64,000 bases of DNA from Saccharothrix espanaensis DSM 44229 (lineage in GTDB: Bacteria; Actinomycetota; Actinomycetes; Mycobacteriales; Pseudonocardiaceae). Below the pieces are notes generated by a model. It had not been told where the DNA came from, searched no databases, and worked only from the letters and a program-made list of their open reading frames with translations. This document shows positions 55,622-64,000 of the stretch, one piece after another. Position numbers and translations under genes: made by a program. The stretch is taken from the NCBI RefSeq assembly GCF_000328705.1, contig NC_019673.1, positions 9,063,501 to 9,127,500 on the forward strand. The letters are read 5' to 3'. Each line of letters opens with the position of its first letter. Positions within the stretch are counted from its first letter, which is position 1.

Positions 55622-56788
55622 GTGGTTCGCACTGTGTCGGCCGCCTGCGCGGCCTTGCTGCTGCTCCTCGGGGCCGTCGTGCCCGTCTCCGCGACACCGG
55701 ACCGCGGTTCCCGCGCGGTGATCGGGGCCTACTACGGCAACTGGTTCAGCGCGGCCGAGCCGATCTCCGCGATCCCCTCCGACACCCCCATCACGCACCT
55801 GTTCTACGCGTTCTCCACGATCGAGGACGGCCGGTGCGTGCTCAACGCCCCCACCGCGGCGAAGGACTTCGCCGACATCGCCGACCTCAAGCGCCGCAAG
55901 CCGGGCCTCAAGGCGCTGATCTCGGTCGGCGGCTGGGGCGCGGGCGGGTTCTCCGACGCCGCCCTGACCCGCGCGTCCCGCTCGGCGTTCGTGGCGTCCT
56001 GCGTGGACCGGTTCTTCACCCGCGCGCCGGGCGTGTTCGACGGCGTCGACGTCGACTGGGAGTTCCCCGTCTACGGCGGACCGGCCGAGATCACCGACCG
56101 GCCCGAGGACAAGCGGAACATGACCCTGCTGGTCCGCGAGTTCCGCCGGCAGCTCGACCGCGGCGCGCTGGTCACCGCCGCACTGCCCACCGGCCGGTTG
56201 CAGACCGACGGCCCGTACGACCCGGCCCGCAGCTTCGAGCTGGGCGCGCTCGGCCGCGAACTCGACTTCATCACCCTGATGACCTACGACATGGGCACCG
56301 GCTTCTCGCCCGTGGCCACGTTCAACGCCCCGCTGCGCGAGGTCCGCGAAGACCCGATGCCCGCCGCCGACCGCCGCTGGAACAACGTCACCGGCGCGGT
56401 CGACTACTACCTGCGCCACGGCGTGCCCGCGCGCAAGCTGGTGCTCGGCACCCCGTTCTACGGGCGCGGCTTCCAGGTGCGCCAGGAAGGACCGGACCAC
56501 GGGCTGTACCAGCCGTACGAGAGCGCGTTCTGGGTCGACGGCTGGGACGAGGTGCAGCGGCTCAAGGCGACCCCGGGGTGGCGCGAGCACTGGCACCCGG
56601 TGGCCCGCTCGCCGTGGCTCTACAACGCCGCCGAACGCAAGTTCGTCAGCTTCGAGAACCCGAGGTCCATCGGGATCCGGGCGCAGTACGCCAAGCAGCG
56701 CGGCCTGCGCGGCACGTTCATGTGGGAGCTGGGCCACGACGACGCCGAGCACAGCCTCCTCGACGCGATGAGCAAGCCGTTCCGCTGA
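55622..56788 (+). CDS. Secreted GH18 chitinase
   Basis: A 388-aa family 18 chitinase with a signal peptide (residues 1-24, PVSA). The catalytic motif is DGVDVDWEF (Asp140, Asp143, Asp145, Glu147); SVGGW (101-105), MTYDM and FMWELGHDD (closing Trp) complete the barrel. There is no separate chitin-binding domain. It hydrolyses chitin or chito-oligosaccharides to feed the nagA operon and carries a dre site at its promoter. GTG 55622 gives the only start with a positively charged signal head. Confidence 0.94.
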   Translation: MVRTVSAACAALLLLLGAVVPVSATPDRGSRAVIGAYYGNWFSAAEPISAIPSDTPITHLFYAFSTIEDGRCVLNAPTAAKDFADIADLKRRKPGLKALISVGGWGAGGFSDAALTRASRSAFVASCVDRFFTRAPGVFDGVDVDWEFPVYGGPAEITDRPEDKRNMTLLVREFRRQLDRGALVTAALPTGRLQTDGPYDPARSFELGALGRELDFITLMTYDMGTGFSPVATFNAPLREVREDPMPAADRRWNNVTGAVDYYLRHGVPARKLVLGTPFYGRGFQVRQEGPDHGLYQPYESAFWVDGWDEVQRLKATPGWREHWHPVARSPWLYNAAERKFVSFENPRSIGIRAQYAKQRGLRGTFMWELGHDDAEHSLLDAMSKPFR

Positions 56789-56833
56789 GCACGCCGCTGC
56801 GCTGGCGCTGAGCAAGCTGTCCCACCGGGCAGG

Positions 56834-58210
56834 CTAGGCGCTGAACATCGAGCCCGGGTTGAACAGGTTGTGCGGGTCCAGCGCCTTCTTGATCTCGCGG
56901 TGGACCCGCAGGCCGACCGGGCCGATCTCCTTGGCCAGCCACTCCCGCTTGATCTTGCCCACGCCGTGCTCGCCGGTCACCGTGCCGCCGAGCGCGAGCC
57001 CCACCGCCAGGATCTCGTCGAACGCCCGGCGGGCGCGGGCGAACTCGTCGGGCGACGACGGGTCATAGACGATCGTCGGGTGCATGTTGCCGTCGCCGGC
57101 GTGCCCGACGACCGCGATCCGCAGCCCCACCTCGGCGCTGATCCGCTCGCACCCGGTGATCAGGTCGGTGATCCGCGTCCGGGGCACGCACACGTCGTCG
57201 GTCAGCCACGCCCCGTAGACCTCCAGCGCGGTCAGCACGGACCGGCGGGCGGTCAGCAGGTCCCGGCCCTCCGACAGGTCGTCGGTGACGTGGGTGAGGG
57301 TCGCGCCGGCGTCCGCGCAGACCTGCTCGATGGCCGCCAGCTCGCCGCGGGCCGCCTCGCCGCCCGAGTCGGACTGGCAGATCAGCAGCGCCTCGTCGGC
57401 GTTCAGGTCGGTCTTGAGGTACTGCTCGACGGCCTTGATGGACGTCCGGTCCATGATCTCCATCAGCGACGGCACCACGCCCTCGCGCACCACCCGGGCC
57501 ACCGCCGCGCCCGCGTCGGCGGTGCGGTCGAACGTGGCGACCAGCGTCCACGGGGCCTGCGGCAGCGGGCGCAGGGCGAGGGTGGCCTTCGTGATGACGC
57601 CCAGCGTGCCCTCGCTGCCCACGAACAGCCGGGCCAGGTCGTAGCCGGCGACGCCCTTCACGGTCCGCCGCCCGGTCCGCAGCAGCTCGCCGGAGGCCAG
57701 CACGACCTCCAGGCCGAGCACGGAGTCCGTGGTCACGCCGTACTTCACGCAGCACAGCCCGCCCGCGTTGGTGGCCAGGTTGCCGCCGATCGTGCACCAG
57801 TCGTAGCTCGACGGGTCCGGTGGGTAGAACAGCCCGTGCTTCTCCACCGCGCCGCGCAGGTCGAGGTTCACCACGCCCGGCTCCACCACGGCCAGCCGGT
57901 TGTCCGCGTCGATCTCCACGATGCTGTTCATCTTGGTGGTGACCAGCACCACACAGCCGTCGATCGCGTTGGCCGCGCCGGACAGCCCGCTGCCCGCGCC
58001 GCGCGGCACGATCGGCACCCCGGCCGACGCGCACGCCCGCACCACCGCCTGCACCTGTTCGGTGGACGTCGGCAGCACCACGGCCAACGGCTGCCCGTAA
58101 GGCGCGAGCGGCATCATGTCGCGCTGGTAGGAGGCCGTGACGTCGGCATCGGTCAGCACACCACCGGTTCCGAGGGCCGCGCGCAGTTCCGTGAGCAGGA
58201 CCATATTCAC
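56834..58210 (-). CDS. FAD-linked oxidase (GlcD/D-lactate dehydrogenase-like)
   Basis: A 458-aa flavoprotein of the VAO family. FAD-binding part: VPRGAGSGLSGAANA, TIGGNLATNAGG and LFVGSEGTLGVIT; the C-terminal cap has VGHAGDGNMHPTI (catalytic His) and GTVTGEHGVGKIKREWL. Substrate is probably glycolate, D-lactate or another 2-hydroxy acid. GTG 58210 is favoured as GGGAG stands seven bases upstream; ATG 58204 is the alternative. Confidence 0.93.
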   Translation of the reverse strand: MNMVLLTELRAALGTGGVLTDADVTASYQRDMMPLAPYGQPLAVVLPTSTEQVQAVVRACASAGVPIVPRGAGSGLSGAANAIDGCVVLVTTKMNSIVEIDADNRLAVVEPGVVNLDLRGAVEKHGLFYPPDPSSYDWCTIGGNLATNAGGLCCVKYGVTTDSVLGLEVVLASGELLRTGRRTVKGVAGYDLARLFVGSEGTLGVITKATLALRPLPQAPWTLVATFDRTADAGAAVARVVREGVVPSLMEIMDRTSIKAVEQYLKTDLNADEALLICQSDSGGEAARGELAAIEQVCADAGATLTHVTDDLSEGRDLLTARRSVLTALEVYGAWLTDDVCVPRTRITDLITGCERISAEVGLRIAVVGHAGDGNMHPTIVYDPSSPDEFARARRAFDEILAVGLALGGTVTGEHGVGKIKREWLAKEIGPVGLRVHREIKKALDPHNLFNPGSMFSA

Positions 58211-58213
58211 ACG

Positions 58214-58813
58214 CTAACTCCCGCGCTCCGCTCGATCGAGAGGGTGCAGACCGGGCCCGGAGGCGTGCACCCGGTCGCCGGCGAAGGTGAGCCGGTAGCG
58301 GGCGGGCATCGGCATGGCGCGGCACAACGGCCAGTCCACCGCGACGCCGAAGCCGGCCGGCGCCCGCGCGATGAACGTCCCGTGGCTGCCGACCACCACC
58401 GTCCCCCCGGCGAAACGGAGGGCCAGCGCCCGCAACGCGCCCACCGCCCGTGCGGACAGTTCCGCGAGGCTCTCCCCGCCGGGACGGGTGAAATCCGGGT
58501 CCGCCCAGCTCAGGGCGTAGTGGTCGGCGTAGTCCGGGCGTGCCTCCAGGCCCGAGTCCCACTCCCGCAGCAGCGGGTCCGAAAGCACCGCGAGGTCGAG
58601 GGTCCGCGCGGTCGGCGCCACGGTCTGCACCGCCCGCAGGTACGGGCTGGACACCACCGCCGCCGGTCGCGGGTCCACCAGGTCGACCACGAGCGCCTGG
58701 GCCTGTTCGTGGCCGCGCGCGGTCAGCCCGCGCCCGTAGTCGTCCGGCCCGCCGGGCCGGGGCAGGTACGGCTCCGCGTGCCGGACCAGCACCACGTCTG
58801 CGCGCACGCCCAC
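58214..58813 (-). CDS. Histidine phosphatase (phosphoglycerate mutase superfamily)
   Basis: A 199-aa protein with the RHAEPY motif (phospho-acceptor His about residue 11), SSPYLRAVQTV (second Arg), REWDSGLEA and VGSHGTFIAR (second His). General phosphatase rather than mutase, as usual for such short members. It lies 3 bp before the flavoprotein start on the same strand. GTG 58813 is chosen so RHAE falls near the N-terminus. Confidence 0.87.
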   Translation of the reverse strand: MGVRADVVLVRHAEPYLPRPGGPDDYGRGLTARGHEQAQALVVDLVDPRPAAVVSSPYLRAVQTVAPTARTLDLAVLSDPLLREWDSGLEARPDYADHYALSWADPDFTRPGGESLAELSARAVGALRALALRFAGGTVVVGSHGTFIARAPAGFGVAVDWPLCRAMPMPARYRLTFAGDRVHASGPGLHPLDRAERGS

Positions 58814-58917
58814 CAGTGTGCGCCGGGTCACGGTGAAACCCGGCCCCGTACGCCCGGTTGTCAAGCTTTCGGCAAGCGTTCGCCCGGAGTGGGCATGCGG
58901 ACCGCACTCGTGCACGT

Positions 58918-58923
58918 AGGGTG
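58918..58923 (+). promoter_or_regulatory. Probable -10 box of the second DedA gene (leaderless)
   Basis: TAGGGT lies about 7 nt before the GTG at 58930. Confidence 0.4.
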
Positions 58924-58929
58924 GCACCC

Positions 58930-59598
58930 GTGGTGTTGTCCGCATCGTCCGAAGTCATGGCGTTCGACCAGTTGGATTCCGCCGGCCCGTTGGCCGTGTG
59001 GCTCATCACGCTGAGCTTCGTCTTCTTCGAGTGCGCGTTCATCTTCGGCCTGTTCCTGCCCGGCGACTCGCTGCTGTTCGCGGCCGGCGTGGTGCTCGCG
59101 CAGCACGACGGTGAGCTCAGCGCGTGGCTGCTGTCGATCGCCGCGATGGTGGTGGCCGTGGTCGGCAACCAGATCGGCTACTACATCGGCCGGCACACCG
59201 GGACGAGACTGCTCGCCCGGCGCGGCGGCAAGGTGCTCAACAAGGAGAACCTGGCCAAGGCCCGCGACTTCCTCGACCGCCGCGGCTTCTGGGCGATCGT
59301 GCTGGCCCGGTGGATCCCGTGGGTGCGCACGCTGGCCCCGATGATCGCCGGCGCGGCCCGGATGGACCCCCGCCGGTTCATGCTGGCCACCACGATCGGC
59401 GCGCTCGCCTGGGTGCCCACCCTGGTGCTGGCCGGCTACTACGGCGCGGGCCTGCTGACCTCGATCCCGTGGCTGCAGACGGCGGCCGTGATCGCCAGCG
59501 TGGCCTTCTTCGTGGTCGGCACCGGCTACGGCCTGGTCCGCTACCGGCAGGAGATGCGCAAGCCGGTCGAGGAAGAGCTGAACACCACCGGCAACTGA
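58930..59598 (+). CDS. DedA-family membrane protein (copy B)
   Basis: A 222-aa DedA protein, paralog of the one at 54741: ECAFIFGLFLPGDSLLFAAGVVL, GNQIGYYIGRHTG, ARWIPWVRTLAPMIAGAARM. About five helices with the re-entrant LPGDSLLF loop. GTG 58930 follows TAGGGT plus seven bases; ATG 58957 is a shorter choice. Confidence 0.9.
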   Translation: MVLSASSEVMAFDQLDSAGPLAVWLITLSFVFFECAFIFGLFLPGDSLLFAAGVVLAQHDGELSAWLLSIAAMVVAVVGNQIGYYIGRHTGTRLLARRGGKVLNKENLAKARDFLDRRGFWAIVLARWIPWVRTLAPMIAGAARMDPRRFMLATTIGALAWVPTLVLAGYYGAGLLTSIPWLQTAAVIASVAFFVVGTGYGLVRYRQEMRKPVEEELNTTGN

Positions 59599-59619
59599 CG
59601 GGGCCGGTGCGGCGGGCCC

Positions 59620-60240
59620 TCAGAGGACGTCGGTGATCAGCAGGTCGGCGGTGGACGTCGAGGCGTTCACCAGCAGCGCGTTGACGTGGTCGGTGCCGTT
59701 GAGCACCCGGTCGCGGGCTTCCTCCACCGGGCGGCCGTACCGGACGTGGCGGTCGATCAGGCGGGCCACCCGCAGGTCCTCGTCGATCAGCAGGAACCAC
59801 GCCTCGTCCAGCACGATCCGGACGCGCTTCCACCTGTCGTACTGCAGCAGCAGGTAGTTGCCCTCGGTCACCACCAGCGGCACGTCGGGCGGCACGGGGA
59901 CCGCGCAGGCCACCGGTTCCTCGATCTCCCGGCGGAACTCCGGGGCGTAGACGACGTCCGGGCCGCACGCCTTGAGCCGGCCGAGCAGGTCGACGTAGCC
60001 CGGGACGTCGAACGTGTCGGGCGCGCCCTTGCGGTCGGCGATGCCGAGCCGGTCCAGCTCGCGCTGCGCCAGGTGGAAGCCGTCCATCCCGACCAGGGCC
60101 GCCGTGCCGTCCAGCGCGTCGACCAGCCGGCGCGCGAGCGTCGACTTGCCCGAGCCCGGCGCGCCGCCGATCCCGAGCAGGCTGCGCTCGCCGGACCCGG
60201 CCAACCGCCGCGCCCGGTCGACCAGCTCCTCGAACCTCAT
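59620..60240 (-). CDS. P-loop nucleoside/sugar kinase (uridine-kinase-like)
   Basis: A 206-aa kinase: GGAPGSGKST (Walker A, residues 25-34), VGMDGFHLAQRELDR (substrate Asp), VTEGNYLLLQ and a lid segment RLIDRHVRYGR. It resembles the PRK/uridine kinase/pantothenate kinase group, including FrcK-like proteins near sugar operons. Its ATG overlaps the PfkB gene stop by 4 bp, so it likely acts in the same sugar pathway. Confidence 0.87.
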   Translation of the reverse strand: MRFEELVDRARRLAGSGERSLLGIGGAPGSGKSTLARRLVDALDGTAALVGMDGFHLAQRELDRLGIADRKGAPDTFDVPGYVDLLGRLKACGPDVVYAPEFRREIEEPVACAVPVPPDVPLVVTEGNYLLLQYDRWKRVRIVLDEAWFLLIDEDLRVARLIDRHVRYGRPVEEARDRVLNGTDHVNALLVNASTSTADLLITDVL

Positions 60241-61082
60241 CCCCGCCACCGCACCAGCTCCTCCACCCAGTCCCACGCGGTGTGCCGCACCCGCACGGCG
60301 GCGACCGCGTTGGCCCACCGCACGGCCTGCGCCACCGGCAGGCCGCGCGCCACCGCGACCGCCAACGCCCCGTGCCACACGTCGCCCGCGCCGTTGGTGT
60401 CCCGCACGTCGTCCACCGGGGACACCGGCTCCTCCCCGGTCACGCCGTCGTGCGACCACGTGACGGGGGCGGCCCCGTTCGTGCGGATCACCAGCGGCAC
60501 GCCGCGGGCGTGCAACCCCGAGGGGAGCGCGCCGCGTCCGGGCAACGCGAAGGAGGCCGAGCACGCGGCGACGTCCACGAGGGGCAGCAGGTCGTCCAGC
60601 ACAGGCTTCCAGCTCCCCGCGTCCAACACCACCGGCACGCCGCGGCGTCGCGCCGAGCGGGCGGCGGCCAGGGCGGCGGGGCCGAGGTGACCGTCGACCA
60701 GGACGACGTCGGACTCCGCCACCAGCCCGTCGTCCACTGTGGTCCGCGGCTCGAACGCGGGCGCGTTGCGGGAGACCACGGTCCGCTCGCCGTCGCGCTC
60801 GCGCACCACGACCATGCTCAGCGCCGGGCCGCCGGGCCCGAGGTCGTGCACCTCGACACCGGCCAGCAGCCCCCGGGCGAACCCGCCGAGCTCGTCGCCC
60901 AGCGCGGTGAGCAGCACGGCCCGGTGCCCCAGCGCGGCCACGGCGCGCGCGGCGTTCGCGGCGGGTCCGCCGGGTGCCGAGTGGACACCCAGCGACTGGA
61001 CCTTCTGCCCCGCCAACGGGAACTCGGCGACCTGCTGGGTCACGTCCACCGTCGTGAGGCCGACACACAGCACCGTTGCCAC
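60237..61082 (-). CDS. PfkB-family carbohydrate kinase
   Basis: A 281-aa ribokinase-fold kinase: SAPGGPAANAARAVAALG (PfkB motif 1) and DTNGAGDVWHGALAVAVA (motif 2, catalytic Asp234). DVACSASF and VIRTNGA lie between. Substrate could be a ketose, deoxy sugar or nucleoside. GTG 61082 follows GGAGGTG with good spacing. Divergent from the LacI gene, with the operator in between. Confidence 0.9.
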   Translation of the reverse strand: MATVLCVGLTTVDVTQQVAEFPLAGQKVQSLGVHSAPGGPAANAARAVAALGHRAVLLTALGDELGGFARGLLAGVEVHDLGPGGPALSMVVVRERDGERTVVSRNAPAFEPRTTVDDGLVAESDVVLVDGHLGPAALAAARSARRRGVPVVLDAGSWKPVLDDLLPLVDVAACSASFALPGRGALPSGLHARGVPLVIRTNGAAPVTWSHDGVTGEEPVSPVDDVRDTNGAGDVWHGALAVAVARGLPVAQAVRWANAVAAVRVRHTAWDWVEELVRWRG

Positions 61083-61113
61083 GCCCGCGCACCTCCGAGC
61101 CGGTATCGTCGCC

Positions 61114-61127
61114 CGCAATCGCTTGCG
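61114..61127. promoter_or_regulatory. LacI-family operator between PfkB and LacI genes
   Basis: CGCAATCGCTTGCG is a 14-bp palindrome with one mismatch and a central CG, the form bound by LacI/GalR repressors. It lies 31 bp from the PfkB start and 23 bp from the LacI start, so one site can control both. Confidence 0.65.
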
Positions 61128-61150
61128 CATGGCCGAACGGGGACGTGTCC

Positions 61151-62107
61151 ATGGTCACCATGAAGGAGGTCGCCGCGCTGGCCGGCGTCTCCATCACCAC
61201 GGTCTCACACGTGATCAACGAGACCAGGTCGGTCGCGTCGGACACCCGGCAGCGGGTGCTCAAGGCGATCGACGAGACCGGGTACACCGGGGACGCGATC
61301 GCCCGCTCGCTGGTCACCGGCGGCACGAAGTCGCTGGGCCTGGCCGTGTCGCTGGTGTCGCACCCGTACTTCGCCGAGCTGATCGCGGCGATCGAGAGCG
61401 AGGCGACCCGCGCCGGGTACTCGCTGGTGCTGATCGACACCCGCGGCAAGGCCGAGTCCGAGCAGGCCGCGGTGCGGATGCTGCGCTCCCGGCGGGTCGA
61501 CGGCGTGCTGCTGACGCCCACCTCGGGGTCGGCGGCGCTGCCCGAGCTGCGCCGGCTGGGCGTGCCGACGGTGCTGGTCGACCGGCTGACCGTGGCCCAG
61601 GACCTGGACCAGGTGGGCCCGGAGAACGTGCAGGCCACGTCCACGCTGGCGCGGCACCTCGCGGAGCTGGGCCACCGCCGGATCGGGCTGGTCACCGGCA
61701 CGCCGGGGCTGGCCACCACCGACGAGCGGGTGCTCGGCTACCGGCTGGGGCTCGGCCGGGCCGGGCTCCAGTGGGACGAGGACCTGGTGGCGGGCGGGCT
61801 GGAACCGCTGCTGGGCCGGACCACGGCGGTCGTGGTGGGCGACCACCAGGTGCTGGTGGACGTGCTGCGGACGGCCCGCGCGCGCGGCGTGCGGATCGGG
61901 ACCGACCTGGCGCTGGTCGCCTACGACGAGGTGGAGTGGGCCGAACTGGTCGACCCGCCGCTGACCACCATGGCGCAGCCGGTCGAGGAGATCGGCCGGA
62001 CCGCGGTGCGGCTCCTGCTGGCCCGGATCGCGGACCCGGCGCGCGCGCCCGAGACGATCCGGCTGCCGCCGGCGTTGAAACACCGCCATTCCTGCGGGTG
62101 CCACTAG
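61151..62107 (+). CDS. LacI-family transcriptional regulator
   Basis: A 318-aa repressor. HTH: MKEVAALAGVSITTVSHVIN (residues 4-23) and hinge helix DAIARSLVTGGTKSLGLAV; the effector domain has the periplasmic-binding fold with VDGVLLTPTSG, GHRRIGLVTG and VAYDEVEWAELVDPPLTT. GGGGA precedes the ATG at 61151. It should control the divergent kinases and possibly the next gene. Confidence 0.93.
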   Translation: MVTMKEVAALAGVSITTVSHVINETRSVASDTRQRVLKAIDETGYTGDAIARSLVTGGTKSLGLAVSLVSHPYFAELIAAIESEATRAGYSLVLIDTRGKAESEQAAVRMLRSRRVDGVLLTPTSGSAALPELRRLGVPTVLVDRLTVAQDLDQVGPENVQATSTLARHLAELGHRRIGLVTGTPGLATTDERVLGYRLGLGRAGLQWDEDLVAGGLEPLLGRTTAVVVGDHQVLVDVLRTARARGVRIGTDLALVAYDEVEWAELVDPPLTTMAQPVEEIGRTAVRLLLARIADPARAPETIRLPPALKHRHSCGCH

Positions 62108-62119
62108 TACGGTGGGGCG

Positions 62120-62890
62120 GTGCTGGTACCCGGCCTGGTTTCGGTGACCTTCCGCGCGCTCTCCGTTGCCGAGGTGGTCGACCTGGCGCGGTCGTGCGGG
62201 TTGTGGACCGTCGAGTGGGGTGGCGACGTGCACGTGCCGATGCACGACCTGGCGGGTGCGCGGGACGCGCGGAACCGTTGCGCGGACGCGGGTCTGAGCG
62301 TGTCGGCGTACGGCTCGTACTACCGGGCGGGCAGCACGGACCCCGCCGAGTGGCCGGCCGCGGTGGCCGCGGCGGCCGAGCTGGGCGCGCCCCGGATCCG
62401 GCTGTGGGCCGGGACGACCGGGTCGGCCGGCACCTCCGCCGGGCAGCGCTCCCGGGTGGTGGCGGCGATCCGGGACGCGGCGGAGTTCGCCGAGGACTAC
62501 GGGATCCGGATCGCGGTGGAGCACCACCGCGACACGCTGACCGACACGCTGGAGTCGGCGAACCGGCTCTACGCCGAGGTCGGCCACGGCTCGGTGGTGC
62601 CGTACTGGCAACCGCGCGGCGCGCAGGACGTGGCGAGCGCGGTCGAGGAGGTGCGCACCCTGCTGCCCAGGCTCACCACGGCGCACGTGTTCTCGTGGGG
62701 CGCGGGCGGCGGGTGCGACCGGCTGCCGCTGGCCGCGCGGGAGGACCTGTGGCGGCCGGTGCTGGCGGAGCTGGCGCGCGACGGCGTGGACCGGCACGTG
62801 CTGCTGGCGTTCGTGGCCGACGACTCGCCGGAGCGGTTCCGGGCGGACGCGGCCGTGCTGCTGGAGTGGGTCAACGCCGCGGCGGCGTGA
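62120..62890 (+). CDS. Xylose-isomerase-like TIM-barrel protein (sugar isomerase/epimerase)
   Basis: A 256-aa protein: VEWGGDVHVP (strand with metal Glu), SAYGSYYRAG, RIRLWAGT, IAVEHHRDTLTD (second Glu and His) and HVFSWGAGG, matching AP endonuclease family 2/sugar isomerase barrels. It lies 12 bp after LacI; TACGGT plus six bases before the GTG suggests its own leaderless start too. Probable isomerase or epimerase of the same sugar. Confidence 0.85.
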   Translation: MLVPGLVSVTFRALSVAEVVDLARSCGLWTVEWGGDVHVPMHDLAGARDARNRCADAGLSVSAYGSYYRAGSTDPAEWPAAVAAAAELGAPRIRLWAGTTGSAGTSAGQRSRVVAAIRDAAEFAEDYGIRIAVEHHRDTLTDTLESANRLYAEVGHGSVVPYWQPRGAQDVASAVEEVRTLLPRLTTAHVFSWGAGGGCDRLPLAAREDLWRPVLAELARDGVDRHVLLAFVADDSPERFRADAAVLLEWVNAAAA

Positions 62891-63977
62891 CGGGGTCGCG
62901 CGGCGGCGTGCCGCCCTCGCGTTCCAGCAGGGCCGCGGCTTCCAGCGCCATCCACCCGCCCAGCTGCACGGACAGGTCGCGTTCGGCGCTGCCCGCAACG
63001 GCTCTGCCGGTGGCCTCCGTCCACTCCGGACCGAACAGCGGGCCGCTGACGACCATGGACCGGTTGTCCCACACCGCATCCGCCGACCGGAACACCAGGT
63101 CGGCGGCCTTCGCGGCCTCCGGGCGGTCCAGCCGGAGCGCGGCCTGCGCGAGGTAGCGCACCAGGATGCCGCTGAACAGGCCGCCGTCACCGCCGCCGTG
63201 GCCGCGCAGGACCCCTTGCGCGGCAAGGTGCTTGTCGACCGAGGCGATCACCTCGGCGGCGAGGTCCTGGTACGGCGGCCCGAGTTCGACGCACGCGCCG
63301 AGCACCACGCCCTGGCAGTAGGTGTAGAAGTTCTTCTCGACCTCGCGCACCGAGCCGTCCGGGTGGACGTGCAGGCCGTCCCAGAACAGCCCGGTGTCCG
63401 GGTCGCGCAGGCAGTCCCGCATCCAGTCCACGATGGACCGCGCGCGGGTCAGGTCCTCGCGCTCGCCGCCGGTCCCGGCGAGCCGGGCGAAGAAGATCGC
63501 GGCCGGCCCGTTCGCCGGGACGTTCTTGAAGTCGTCGTTGCGCTTCCACCAGATCCCGCCGCCGCCGTGGTCGGTCCACCCGGACCGCAGCCGGCGCGCG
63601 ATGACGTCCACGGCGTGCGGGTTGCCCACCCCGGCCCGGTCGGCGCGTTGCAGGGCGAGGCCCAGCCAGGCGACGTCGTCGTAGAAGTCGTTGGTCCAGC
63701 CGACCAGGTTGCGCACCCGGATCCCGCGGACGAGCCGGCGGACCAGCTTCAGCCGGGCTTCCGACGGCGCGCGCAGTTGCGCGTCCAGCACGCAGTCCAG
63801 CAGGTGCGCCTGCCACCAGTAGTTGAACCGGACGTGCACCCGGCCGGGCCAGTCCACCGGCCACCCGGCGGAACCCAGGACGGTGCCCGGCAGCCCCCAG
63901 ACCCGGCGCAGGTGGCGCGACTCGACTGCACGTTCGGCCACGCCGGCGCGGGCGCCCGAGAGCTGGGGGGTGGTCAC
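62871..63977 (-). CDS. GH76-like glycosidase (alpha-1,6-mannanase family)
   Basis: A 368-aa (alpha/alpha)6-type protein with the GH76 active-site pattern WTNDFYDDVAW (Asp100, Asp101), WWKRNDDFKNVPANGPAAIFFARL and FWDGLH. GH76 enzymes cleave alpha-1,6-mannan. No signal peptide, so it would act in the cytosol on imported oligosaccharides, unless a start lies outside the window. It overlaps the convergent TIM-barrel gene by 20 bp. Confidence 0.82.
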   Translation of the reverse strand: MTTPQLSGARAGVAERAVESRHLRRVWGLPGTVLGSAGWPVDWPGRVHVRFNYWWQAHLLDCVLDAQLRAPSEARLKLVRRLVRGIRVRNLVGWTNDFYDDVAWLGLALQRADRAGVGNPHAVDVIARRLRSGWTDHGGGGIWWKRNDDFKNVPANGPAAIFFARLAGTGGEREDLTRARSIVDWMRDCLRDPDTGLFWDGLHVHPDGSVREVEKNFYTYCQGVVLGACVELGPPYQDLAAEVIASVDKHLAAQGVLRGHGGGDGGLFSGILVRYLAQAALRLDRPEAAKAADLVFRSADAVWDNRSMVVSGPLFGPEWTEATGRAVAGSAERDLSVQLGGWMALEAAALLEREGGTPPRDPVTPPRR

Positions 63978-64000
63978 GGCTCAAGCTTGCGGACTGGATC

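Overview
The window is very GC-rich, with GTG starts, 1-4 bp start/stop overlaps, SigE-family sigma factors, EspG/PPE-like type VII secretion proteins, DUF3558 and DUF3151 genes, and dispersed de novo purine genes. This fits a filamentous actinomycete of the Pseudonocardiales (Saccharothrix/Lentzea/Actinosynnema-like). That placement is inferred from gene content, not from a marker gene. No rRNA, tRNA, CRISPR array, integrase or transposase was seen; this looks like ordinary chromosome with several accessory patches.

Layout. 1-4.5 kb: end of a GH25 lysozyme, then purS-purQ-purL (minus strand) and a DUF3800-like gene. 4.6-9.1 kb: an NAD-dependent epimerase, a secreted S1 protease, a metallo-beta-lactamase-fold hydrolase, a DUF2334 deacetylase-like protein and purC. 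9.5-14 kb: a polar amino acid ABC transporter, a proline-rich lipoprotein and purB. 14-17.8 kb: two sigma/membrane-partner gene pairs flanking a sugE-tetR efflux pair. 17.9-21.7 kb: threonine aldolase-HAD pair, potassium channel, aminotransferase. 21.7-27 kb: an orphan type VII secretion substrate/chaperone locus with a WXG100-type domain fused to a lytic transglycosylase. 27.1-31.4 kb: purD and a TAXI-type TRAP transporter. 31.5-35.1 kb: a nested palindromic repeat, a UBP zinc finger, a CPA1 antiporter and a secreted glycerophosphodiesterase. 35.2-38.9 kb: an ssuCBAD sulfonate operon. 39.1-47.8 kb: purA, a secreted HNH nuclease behind an RBS-masking hairpin, FUSC and DUF3151 genes, a secreted serine hydrolase and fba. 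47.9-52.1 kb: small oxidoreductases, a YciI protein and a third SigE-family sigma factor. 52.4-56.8 kb: a ROK kinase-nagA operon, a DedA protein and a GH18 chitinase, with DasR-type (dre) sites before both the kinase and the chitinase. 56.8-64 kb: a glycolate-oxidase-like flavoprotein, a phosphatase, a second DedA protein, and a sugar cluster (P-loop kinase, PfkB kinase, LacI regulator, TIM-barrel protein, GH76).

How the genes work together. Five transcription units for purine synthesis (purSQL, purC, purB, purD, purA) all read leftwards, and each has a TAGGCT hexamer upstream; at purB, purC and purD it sits 6-8 nt before the GTG start, as expected for leaderless mRNAs. Chitin/GlcNAc use is served by the chitinase, ROK kinase and NagA under probable DasR control. 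Sulfonate uptake and desulfonation are served by the ssu operon. The 59.6-64 kb cluster looks like a LacI-controlled sugar or mannan pathway whose substrate cannot be read from sequence. Three genes (purL, the S1 protease, FUSC) end inside short direct repeats that duplicate their stop codons.
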